A stretch of 38,122 nt of DNA from Myxococcota bacterium (lineage in GTDB: Bacteria; Myxococcota_A; UBA9042; DTJE01), in contig JARKOL010000109.1 of assembly GCA_029975745.1 (NCBI GenBank), forward strand, positions 1 through 38,122, given 5' to 3'. A program made the translations under genes and the position numbers. Below the pieces are notes generated by a model. That model saw only the letters and a program-made list of their open reading frames with translations, ran no database searches and was not told where the DNA came from. This document shows positions 20,788 through 28,472 of the stretch, in pieces (position 1 is the first letter of the stretch; each line of letters starts with the position of its first letter).

Positions 20788-21933
20788 CTAGGGCTGGCGG
20801 GCGGGCGGGGCGGGCAGCTTGTGCTGGATGGGCGGCGGCGGGCGCCGAACCGGGCTGGGGACCTGGGCCTCCGCGCCGGGGATCGGTCGCGACGACGACG
20901 CCAGGAAGTAGGGCGTCGTCAGCGTCGGCTGGTCCTTGCGGTTCGTGGTCAGGACGATCGAGCCCCCCATCCCCTTGGGAACCTGGGTGGCCGTCAGCCG
21001 CACCACCACGCCGTCCTTGCCCGGAATGACCCGCGCCTGCACCAGCCCGGCCGGATCGACCGCCTTGACGATCTTGAACGGCTTTCCCGAAGCGGACACG
21101 ACCTTCAGTTCCACGGCGGAAGGCGGCGCACCGGCTTGCGGGGCCGGAATGGTCAGCCGCGCGGGCGTCACCGCCAGATCCCCCGTCACCTCGGCCCGGA
21201 TGGCCAGGTTCAACTCGGGCATCTTGGGGTGGCTGGTCCGAACGCGCACGTAGTCGCTGGCGATGCCGGGGTTGGGGCCCGCCTTGAACGTGATGCGCAG
21301 GGCCGGGCCCTCGGGGGTCTGGATGGCCGACGCCTCGACCTGGTCCGGGTTGCCCGGCACGGCCTCGACGACCTGGATGCCCGGCTCGGACGTCACGACG
21401 CGGACGGTCTCGGTGCGCCGGGTGCCGACCGGCACCGCGCCCAGGGCCAGGAATGCCGGCTGCAGTTCGACCGGCGCATCGACCATGCCGGTCAGTTTCA
21501 GTTCCACTCGCGGATTCGCCGGATCGTCCGTCTGGACGGTCACGGCCTTTTCCAGGCGGCCCTTCCGGCCCGCCGTGTGCAGGGTCACGTCGATCTTGCC
21601 TTCCCCGCCCGGGGGAAGTTCGGCCGCCGAGGCGACGGCCGCCGTGCAGCCTCAACCACCCCTCGCGGACAGGATGCGCAACACCCCGTCGCCGACGTTC
21701 TTCAGCGTGAACGTGTGCTTGACCTGCTCGCCCATCAGCACCGTCCCGTAGTCATGGACGGGGACCTCGCAGGCGACCTTGCCCGCCGCCTGGGGCGCGC
21801 CCGGCGCCTCGGTCTCGACGGCCTGAGCCATCGGTTCCGGCACGGCCTTCTGGGACGCCTTGCAGCCGGCAAGTCCGGCCAGCGCACCCGCCACCGCCAC
21901 CGTCACCAGGAACGGGAACCCGTGTCTTCGCAT
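20788..21933 (-). CDS. DUF1573 lipoprotein with in-frame TGA at the first motif cysteine (candidate selenoprotein or nonsense mutant)
   Basis: Read through one TGA at 21652-21654 this is a 381-residue lipoprotein. It has a signal peptide and the lipobox LAGC (Cys24), then a DUF1573/ASH beta domain (about 55-125), a second Ig-like repeat and a Pro-rich tail. The domain pattern VHDYGTVLMGEQVKHTFTLK then NVGDGVLRILSARGG stops at codon 94 and continues GCTAAV...ELPPGGEGKIDVTL. In DUF1573 this position is the first Cys of a CGCT motif, so TGA replaces a cysteine codon and would give Sec-Gly-Cys. The 287 codons after the TGA are open in the same frame with family-like sequence, which argues against a decayed gene. 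The alternatives are a single TGC-to-TGA mutation or a base error. GGAGG precedes the ATG; the upstream small lipoprotein gene ends 20 bases before. Confidence 0.7.
21621..21641 (-). promoter_or_regulatory. Stem-loop just downstream of the in-frame TGA (SECIS-like candidate)
   Basis: On the coding strand CGGCCG, a 9-base loop and a second CGGCCG begin 10 bases after the TGA, giving a perfect 6-bp stem (9 bp if U-G, C-G and G-C pairs in the loop close it to a CCU triloop). The apical loop falls about 17-25 bases after the TGA, within the spacing of bacterial SECIS elements. No conserved G is seen in the first loop positions, and such stems are common in GC-rich DNA, so this is suggestive only. 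Confidence 0.3.
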
Positions 21934-21953
21934 GGTCCGTACCTCCACCCCGG

Positions 21954-22340
21954 TCACTTCTCGATTTTCGAGAAGACCTCGAACAGCTTCGCGCACGCCG
22001 CCTTTTCGGCGGCGCTCTTCACCCGCCGCGCCTCGCGCCGGGCCTTCGCGCAGTCCTCGGCGCTGATGCCGGTGTCGCCGCAGATCAGTTCGGCCACCTG
22101 GTGACACTCGTGGTGCTCGACGAAGGCCGCCGCGTACTCGCGGGCGCAGGCCGTCGTCTCGACCTCGGTCTTGGCGCGTCGCGCGTGGCGCTTCGCCTCG
22201 GCGCACTCCCCGGCGCCGAAGCCGTCATCGGCACAGACGGCCTCCGCCAGCTTGTGGCAGTCGGTCTTCTTGCCGCAACCGGCGCCCCCAAGCGCCATCC
22301 CCGCCGCAACGGCCACGGCCAGGACCCGGACAGGACGCAT
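21954..22340 (-). CDS. Small lipoprotein with duplicated C-x7-C-x9-C-x18-C module
   Basis: A 128-residue lipoprotein: signal peptide with lipobox GAGC, then two tandem units with identical cysteine spacing, C-x7-C-x9-C-x18-C. The first runs CHKLAEAVC to TTAC and the second CHQVAELIC to KAAC. The units are helix-rich and share charged Arg/Lys/Glu stretches, so each is probably a disulfide-stapled helical hairpin. I do not recognise a named family. It precedes the DUF1573 lipoprotein by 20 bases in one operon, so the two probably work together in the envelope, perhaps in thiol redox or metal chemistry; that role is inference. GGAGG lies 7 bases before the ATG at 22340; an in-frame upstream extension lacks a ribosome-binding site. 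Confidence 0.75.
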   Translation of the reverse strand: MRPVRVLAVAVAAGMALGGAGCGKKTDCHKLAEAVCADDGFGAGECAEAKRHARRAKTEVETTACAREYAAAFVEHHECHQVAELICGDTGISAEDCAKARREARRVKSAAEKAACAKLFEVFSKIEK

Positions 22341-22408
22341 GGTCAACCTCCCCCGGCGGAACACGCCCGCCGCTGTGCGTGCTGAATCGTCCGCCAACGC
22401 GTGGGCGC

Positions 22409-22458
22409 TGTCAAATGGGCGCGGTCCCCGGTCCGGAAGGCGGGAAGGGCCGTTGACA
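22409..22458. promoter_or_regulatory. Divergent pair of perfect TTGACA boxes
   Basis: TTGACA occurs on the minus strand at 22409-22414, facing the small lipoprotein gene, and on the plus strand at 22453-22458, facing the porin gene. They lie back to back and 38 bases apart in the divergent gap. Perfect -35 boxes are unlikely by chance in such GC-rich DNA. The minus one has only a weak -10 (GACGAT at 22391-22386, 17-base spacing) and the plus one has none that is clear. Confidence 0.4.
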
Positions 22459-22505
22459 TTTCATTTTCGCAACCCAAACGTTACGCATCCGTCCCCATTG
22501 CCCGG

Positions 22506-22533
22506 TTGACTCCCGGGGACGCTCGGATACCAT
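22506..22533 (+). promoter_or_regulatory. Probable promoter of the porin gene
   Basis: TTGACT (22506-22511), a 16-base spacer and TACCAT (22528-22533) end 28 bases before the porin ATG. Five of six bases match the -35 consensus and four of six the -10. Confidence 0.4.
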
Positions 22534-22561
22534 CGCCAAGGTGGTTCGACCGGAGGAACTC

Positions 22562-23848
22562 ATGAAGGCTTCGATCCTGCATCTGGTGCCCGTGGCTTGC
22601 ATCCTGTTCGCGGCCTCGTCGGTGCGCGCCGACGAATGGACCGCTTCCACGCCGCCGACGGACGACGCGACCGCGACCCAGGCATCCGCCGCCCCGGAGG
22701 CCGAGGTCGCCCCGGCCGCCGACGCCGGCAAGCCGCGCTGCCCGATGTGCAGCCCGGCGAAGAAGAAGTGGCGCGCAGGCCTGATGGACCTGCTGGAAGG
22801 GGGACCCGCCCGCATCGGAAACGACATGTTCAACCTGTCGTTCCACACCCGGATCCAGGCCTGGGGCGGTTGGGTCGGCGACGACGCGCTGCTGTCCCAG
22901 GGCGACCGGCTGCAGGAGTCCGGCTTCCGGCTGCGCCGGGCGCGCTTCGGCGTGGACGGCCAGTTGTTCAAGACCGTCAGCTACAAGCTGGAACTGGACG
23001 TGTTCGACCAGGAAAAGACCGGTGGCCCGCTGTACGAGGCGTACATCGACTGGACGCCGTCCCACTGGTTCGGGTTCGCGATCGGCATGCAGAAGTTCCC
23101 CTTCGTCCGGACCGAGATGAACTCGTCCAGCAACGTCGCCCACCTGGATCGGGCCATCGGCGTCAACGCGATGGCTCCGGGCAGCTCGATGGGCGTCACG
23201 GTCCACACCGAGCCGTGGAAGGACCACCTGACGATCACGCTGGGCGTGTTCAACGGCCTGCAGCGTCGCGCCAGCTTCTTCCAGGGCTACGAGGGCGTCG
23301 GCATCAGCCTCGGCAACAAGTTCGAGCGCATGTCGTACGTCGGTCGCGTCGATCTGGAGCCCCTGGGCCGCATCGGCGCCGGCGAGGTCGATCTGAAGGC
23401 CGAGAAGTCCTTCCGGCTGGCCCTGGGCGGCGGCGGCTTCTACAGCAACGGCAAGACCACCGAGATGTACGGCGCGTCGGGCTACGTCCAGATGAAGGCG
23501 TGGGGCTTCCACTTCCTGGGCGAGGCGATCTGGGATCACGCCCGGCCGCAGGCCAAGCCGACCACGACCAACACGGTGGCCAGCGAAGTCGATCGGGTCG
23601 TCGCCCACGCGACCGTGGGCCACATGATCCTGCGCGAGATGCTGGGCATTTCCGCGCGTGTCGAGTACATCAACGACAACATGGACATCGACGACGACGG
23701 CGACCAGATCATCATCGCGGCGACCCTGGCGCACTACGCCTTCGGGCACCACCTGAAGACCCTGGTCGAGTACCAGAAGCGCCTGGAGCTGCACGGCGCG
23801 TCGCAGGCCAACGATGCCGTGATCGTGGGCGTCCAGCTCGGCTTCTAG
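22562..23848 (+). CDS. Outer-membrane porin, phosphate-selective porin O/P type
   Basis: A 428-residue outer-membrane beta-barrel. A Sec signal (1-23) ends at SVRA-DEW. An Ala/Pro-rich spacer with a CPMC pair (Cys60, Cys63) follows, and then strands of a 16-stranded-type barrel. The block GFRLRRARFGVDGQLF and KLELDV with YEAYIDWTP corresponds to the beginning of the OprO/OprP family, and the chain ends in a terminal Phe (VGVQLGF), the usual barrel-assembly signal. It should let small anions such as phosphate cross the outer membrane; specificity is inferred from family only. The CxxC next to the signal peptide is unusual for a porin. Ribosome-binding site GGAGG lies 6 bases before the ATG. 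The PHP lipoprotein gene follows after 55 bases in the same direction. Confidence 0.87.
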   Translation: MKASILHLVPVACILFAASSVRADEWTASTPPTDDATATQASAAPEAEVAPAADAGKPRCPMCSPAKKKWRAGLMDLLEGGPARIGNDMFNLSFHTRIQAWGGWVGDDALLSQGDRLQESGFRLRRARFGVDGQLFKTVSYKLELDVFDQEKTGGPLYEAYIDWTPSHWFGFAIGMQKFPFVRTEMNSSSNVAHLDRAIGVNAMAPGSSMGVTVHTEPWKDHLTITLGVFNGLQRRASFFQGYEGVGISLGNKFERMSYVGRVDLEPLGRIGAGEVDLKAEKSFRLALGGGGFYSNGKTTEMYGASGYVQMKAWGFHFLGEAIWDHARPQAKPTTTNTVASEVDRVVAHATVGHMILREMLGISARVEYINDNMDIDDDGDQIIIAATLAHYAFGHHLKTLVEYQKRLELHGASQANDAVIVGVQLGF

Positions 23849-23903
23849 GGGTCGCCGGTCCGTCCGACGGCTTCCCGGAACCGACTTGAACGCGGAGGGA
23901 TTC

Positions 23904-26900
23904 ATGAATGCCATGCACGCGCGGGGGACACGCGATTCCTTGATCCCCAGGTCGCTGCGTCACGCCGGGGCTCGCCTGGTCACGGCCGGGCTTCCACTGG
24001 TCGCGCTGCTCGCGGTCGCGGCCGGCACGGGCTGCGGCAACAACGACCTGCTGCGGGCCAAGATGGTCGAGCGCCAGGACGAGCTGATCGGCGGCCCGTC
24101 CGCCAAGGCCAAGATCGGCGACTTCCTGCTGGAAAACGACAAGATTCGGGTCATCATCGGCGGCCCCGGGCCCGGCTTCTCGGCCGGGGTCTTCGGCGGC
24201 ACCGTCCTGGACGTCGATCTGCGGCGCTTCGAGGCCGAGTACCGCCAGGGCAAGGGATGGGACTCGTTCTCCGAGTCGTTCCCCCTGGCCAACCTGCTGG
24301 TCGTCAACCCGTCGAACCCCACCGAGGCGATCCGCCTGGACGCCGAGGGGGCCCGGGTCGATCTGACGAACGGCGGCGTGTTCGTGCTGAAGGACGGCAC
24401 CGACGGCGAGGAGGCCACGATTCGCGTGACGGGCCACTCGGCGTACATGTTCGACGTGATGAAGTTCCTGAACCGCGACTTCATCGACAAGCTGCTGGAT
24501 CCGATCAGCCTGGGCGCCTTCGGCGAGATGAACGCCCGCCAGATCGCGGACCTCGTGCCCGGCCTGCTGGGCATGGACGTCAACCTGTTCGGGCTGCTGA
24601 ACCGGCTGCAGATCAACTTCGACTTCCAGACCGACTACACGCTGCGGCCGGGCGAGTCGTTCCTGCGCCAGAAGACCAAGGTCACCCTGTCCGCGCCCTC
24701 GAACAAGCTGCTGGGCGGCTGCGAGCCCGTGCCCTGCGACAAGGAATGCCCCGCCGGCTACGTGTTCGCCGAGGTGGACGAGTTCGACCCGGACTACAAC
24801 GAGCCCTTCAAGCGCATGTGCCCGATCTGCGAGTGCGCCGCGGCCACCGCCGACATGCCGACGTTCAACGAGAGCCGCGACTTCTTCAAGGTGCTGCTGG
24901 GCGAGCCCGAACGCTGGGCGGACCCGATGTGGAAGGGCGGCATCGTGGCCGGCGACTTCCTGTTCTACGGCAGCGAGAGCCCGCCCTTCCTGCCGGGCTT
25001 CGGTTTCGACATCGATCGCAAGATCTACGAGAACATGTGGCAGGGCGTCGGCACGATGGGCAGCCCGATCGTCGCGGACTGGATCGCGGCGACCGGCTGG
25101 AACGTCAGCTACGCCTGGGCCACCGTGAACCCCAACGAGACCCCGGTCTGCGATACCTATCGTGTCGCCGCCGTGCGCGCCGATCCCGCCAAGGAGGCCG
25201 ACCTGGCCACGGCGTTGACCGGAAACGACGCGCTGGATCTGGCCCGGAACCTGGCCGGTCGCGACGCGGCCGCCCGGGTGCGTCAGCTGATCGTCGATCG
25301 CAAGCCGCTGTTCCTGGAAACGATCGCCACCGGCATCCCGGCGACCGCCCAGGACCTGCCTGCCTGGCGCGACCAGGTGCTGACCGCGCACGCGGATGCG
25401 CTGGCGGCGGCCACCGGCCTGGAGGTCGCGATTGCCGACGACCAGGGACGCGTGATGGCGAATCCCGCGGGCGGCTTCGCCATCGACCTGTTCCCGGCCC
25501 ACGCATGCATGCCGTCCAAGGTCATGATCCCGCTGTTCTCGACGTCCGCCACCGCGGTCCTGACGCACTTCACCGAGGGCGACGCGATGGAGGCCGGAAC
25601 GGGCGGGACCCAGGTCCTGGATCGTCGGCGCAGCTTCCAGTACGAGCGCGTGCTGTCGGTCGGCGATGGCGACGTGGCCTCGGCCGTCGCCCCGATCTAC
25701 GAACTGCGCGGAACGTCGGTGGGACGACTGGCGGGCGAGGTGCTGGAGGACGGCTCCATGCGTCCGGTCAGCCACGTCCACGTGTTCGTCGTCCATGACT
25801 ACCGGGCCGATCCGACCACCGAACCGGTGCCGGCGTCCTGGTCCGAATATCGTCGCGCGGCCATCGATGCCTACGGAAACTCCGGCCTGGTCACCCAGAT
25901 GCAGAGCGATGTCGGGATCAACCGCTCGATCGACGGTTCGTTCTCGGGCCCGCTGCCTCCGGGGCGCTACTTCGTGTTCGCGCACGACTCCAAGCGGGGC
26001 ACGTCCCCGTTCGCGGCGGTGACGGTCGCCCAGGGGACCACGGCGCGGGCGTCGCTGCGCATTCCCGCGGCCGGCCAGGTCGAGTACCGGATCACCGACG
26101 AGGGCGGCAACCTGGTGCCGGCGCGCCTGTCGTTCCAGGCGCTGGACGCCGACGGCAAGGCGCAGTTCTGGAGCGGGACCAACGAACCCGAACTGGGCGA
26201 TTCGCGGCTGGACCACGGCATCGTGGCGCTGGAACACTCCTCCCACGGCAAGGGCACGGTGTCCCTGCCCGCGGGCCGCTACGACGTCATCGTGTCCCGG
26301 GGTTTCGAGTACGACGCGAAGGTGATCCAGGGCTTCGAGGTCACCGCCGGCCGGAAGGTGACGCTGCGTGCCGATCTGGCGCGTGAAATGGACACCCGTG
26401 GCCGCATCGCCGCCGACCTGCACGTCCACGCGCAGGCCAGTACCGACGCGTCCCTGCCGAATGCCGTGCGCATCAACGCGGCGCTGGCCGAAGGGCTCGA
26501 GTTCTTCACCGCGTCGGACCACGACCACATGGTCGATTACATGCCCTACCTGTACGAACAGGGCCTGGAGGGCTTCCTGCAGACGGTGCCCAGCGTCGAG
26601 ATCTCGCCGCTGGAATACGGGCATTTCAATGCGTATCCGCTGAAGTACGACGACCGCAAGGGGTCGGTCAAGGGCGCCCCCCAGTGGCAGGGCCGAACCA
26701 TGCGCGAGGTCTGGGATCTGGCGCGGTCCATGCTGGACGGGCCCGAGGACGCCTACGTGATGCAGGTGAACCACCCGCGGGACGGTTTCATGGGCTACTT
26801 CGGCCAGATCGGCATGAAGGGCTACAACCTCGAGCGCAAGACGCCCGGCATGGAGATGTGCAACCAGGCACTGGCCGAGTCCCCGTGCGACTTCGACGCG

Positions 26901-28442
26901 ATGGAGATCCTGAACGGCAAGAACCTGCAGTACATCCACACGCCGACGGTCGGCGAGGTCGAGCGGCACAATCGCTGCTATCGCGAGATCGTGGCGATGC
27001 GGGGCGATTCGTCGGCGCTGTCGTGGGAAGAGCACGGCGCGAACGCGGTCTGCGGCTGGCTGATGGCCGATCCGCCCGGATGCGACGTGGCCGCGGTCAA
27101 GGCGGCCGACGCGACGCTGACCGAGGCCGAGCGCGATGCCTGGACGCTGCGGCGCGACCACTGCACGTGGCACGCCGAGATGCGTGCCGAGTTCGAGCAC
27201 TGCGCCGAGGGGATGCCCGAAGGCTGGACCGCCGTGGACTGCAAGCGGGCGGCCTTGGAGGGGCTGAAGCTGCTGGGCATCCGCTACATGATGGAGCGGA
27301 CCCAGGACGAGAACGATCTGTACTTCGCCACGACCGAGGAGACCGACATCGGCTGCAGTCACAAGGACGCCTGCCAGCCGTGCGTCCAGGCCATCCTGCC
27401 GGCGTGCAAGAACAGCTGGACCACGGACTGCGTGATCGCGTGCCGCGACCAGTGCCCGATGGATGACATGCGGCCCTGCACCGATCGGCAGCAGATGGTC
27501 CAGGACTGGTTCCATTTCCTGGATGTCGGCTTCGACAAGGCCATCGTCGGCAACAGCGACAGCCACGGGACCTCGAAGGAGATCGGCGGCCCGCGGAACT
27601 TCATCGCGTCGTCCAGCGACAAGCCTCATGCGATCGACCGCAACGAGATCCACCGCAACATCAAGCGGGGCGACGTCGTCGTCTCGGCCGGCCCCTACAT
27701 CGAGTTCTCGCTGATCGACGAGACCAGCGGGCGCAAGGCCGGCCTGGCCCAGGTGCTGGAGGCGTCCGACAGCGGCCGAATCCTGGCCCACGTCCGGGTG
27801 CAGACCCCGTCGTGGTTCAAGGTCGATCGGGTCGAGATCTGGCGCAACAGCCAGCTGGAGCGGCGCTTCTTCCCCGACCGGCCGGTGGCCGATCTGGTGG
27901 ATTTCGACGAGATCGTCGAACTGACGCGTCCCGAGATCGACTCGTGGTACGTCGTGTTCGCGTACGGCGTCGGCGCCGAGACCAGCCTGTCGCCCATCTA
28001 CAAGCGTCCGCCCTACGGCGACATCCTGATCTCGACGATCATCGGCCTGGCGCTGGACCAGGTTCTGGCGTCGTTCGGGTCGCTGCTGGACACGCTGGGG
28101 CCGCTGCTGGGCGGGTCTCTGGACTCGCTGACCGGGTCGATCGAGCTGCCGGACAGCTACCCGTCGCTGCCGTGGGCCGCGACGAATCCCATCCGGCTGG
28201 ACATGGACGGCGGGGGCTTCCGTCCGCCGCGCGCCATCGACGCCGACGGGGACGGCCAGTGGGACCCGCCCCCGTTCTGCTCGAAGCCGTGCGACCCGAC
28301 GGCCCAGAACGCCTGCGGCGCCAACCAGGTCTGCGCCCCGCGACCGAAGCGGCCCTCCGACACCGGGCCGGACGTGTACGTCTGCTGGATTCCCACCCCC
28401 GACCACTGCGTCGGTCTGCAGAAGGTCGCCGGCGTCGAGTAG
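23904..28442 (+). CDS. Giant PHP-domain (CehA/McbA-type) lipoprotein
   Basis: A 1512-residue lipoprotein (lipobox GTGC, Cys44). The N-terminal two thirds is a large beta-rich region with a cysteine cluster (about 272-312). A carboxypeptidase-regulatory-like beta-sandwich segment (about 600-830, LPAGRYDVIVSRGFEY) precedes the PHP metallophosphoesterase domain that starts at about 832: DLHVHAQASTDAS carries the first two His, then TASDHDHM and, near 1215, VGNSDSHGTSKE. The metal ligands are therefore present, as in CehA/McbA-type hydrolases. An 8-Cys insert (about 1150-1192) interrupts the PHP domain. It ends with a Cys-rich tail (CSKPCD to CWIPTPDHCV). The substrate is unknown; a phosphoester or nucleotide hydrolase at the outer membrane is plausible. 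GGAGGG precedes the ATG at 23904. Confidence 0.85.
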   Translation: MNAMHARGTRDSLIPRSLRHAGARLVTAGLPLVALLAVAAGTGCGNNDLLRAKMVERQDELIGGPSAKAKIGDFLLENDKIRVIIGGPGPGFSAGVFGGTVLDVDLRRFEAEYRQGKGWDSFSESFPLANLLVVNPSNPTEAIRLDAEGARVDLTNGGVFVLKDGTDGEEATIRVTGHSAYMFDVMKFLNRDFIDKLLDPISLGAFGEMNARQIADLVPGLLGMDVNLFGLLNRLQINFDFQTDYTLRPGESFLRQKTKVTLSAPSNKLLGGCEPVPCDKECPAGYVFAEVDEFDPDYNEPFKRMCPICECAAATADMPTFNESRDFFKVLLGEPERWADPMWKGGIVAGDFLFYGSESPPFLPGFGFDIDRKIYENMWQGVGTMGSPIVADWIAATGWNVSYAWATVNPNETPVCDTYRVAAVRADPAKEADLATALTGNDALDLARNLAGRDAAARVRQLIVDRKPLFLETIATGIPATAQDLPAWRDQVLTAHADALAAATGLEVAIADDQGRVMANPAGGFAIDLFPAHACMPSKVMIPLFSTSATAVLTHFTEGDAMEAGTGGTQVLDRRRSFQYERVLSVGDGDVASAVAPIYELRGTSVGRLAGEVLEDGSMRPVSHVHVFVVHDYRADPTTEPVPASWSEYRRAAIDAYGNSGLVTQMQSDVGINRSIDGSFSGPLPPGRYFVFAHDSKRGTSPFAAVTVAQGTTARASLRIPAAGQVEYRITDEGGNLVPARLSFQALDADGKAQFWSGTNEPELGDSRLDHGIVALEHSSHGKGTVSLPAGRYDVIVSRGFEYDAKVIQGFEVTAGRKVTLRADLAREMDTRGRIAADLHVHAQASTDASLPNAVRINAALAEGLEFFTASDHDHMVDYMPYLYEQGLEGFLQTVPSVEISPLEYGHFNAYPLKYDDRKGSVKGAPQWQGRTMREVWDLARSMLDGPEDAYVMQVNHPRDGFMGYFGQIGMKGYNLERKTPGMEMCNQALAESPCDFDAMEILNGKNLQYIHTPTVGEVERHNRCYREIVAMRGDSSALSWEEHGANAVCGWLMADPPGCDVAAVKAADATLTEAERDAWTLRRDHCTWHAEMRAEFEHCAEGMPEGWTAVDCKRAALEGLKLLGIRYMMERTQDENDLYFATTEETDIGCSHKDACQPCVQAILPACKNSWTTDCVIACRDQCPMDDMRPCTDRQQMVQDWFHFLDVGFDKAIVGNSDSHGTSKEIGGPRNFIASSSDKPHAIDRNEIHRNIKRGDVVVSAGPYIEFSLIDETSGRKAGLAQVLEASDSGRILAHVRVQTPSWFKVDRVEIWRNSQLERRFFPDRPVADLVDFDEIVELTRPEIDSWYVVFAYGVGAETSLSPIYKRPPYGDILISTIIGLALDQVLASFGSLLDTLGPLLGGSLDSLTGSIELPDSYPSLPWAATNPIRLDMDGGGFRPPRAIDADGDGQWDPPPFCSKPCDPTAQNACGANQVCAPRPKRPSDTGPDVYVCWIPTPDHCVGLQKVAGVE

Positions 28443-28472
28443 GCGGCGGTTCTTCCACCCACCCAGCCCGAA

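Noticed and set aside
20603-21655. An alternative minus-strand frame spanning the DUF1573 gap, suggesting a frameshift
   Set aside because: The two DUF1573 halves are in the same frame (21654 to 21588 is a multiple of three), so a single TGA, not a frameshift, separates them.
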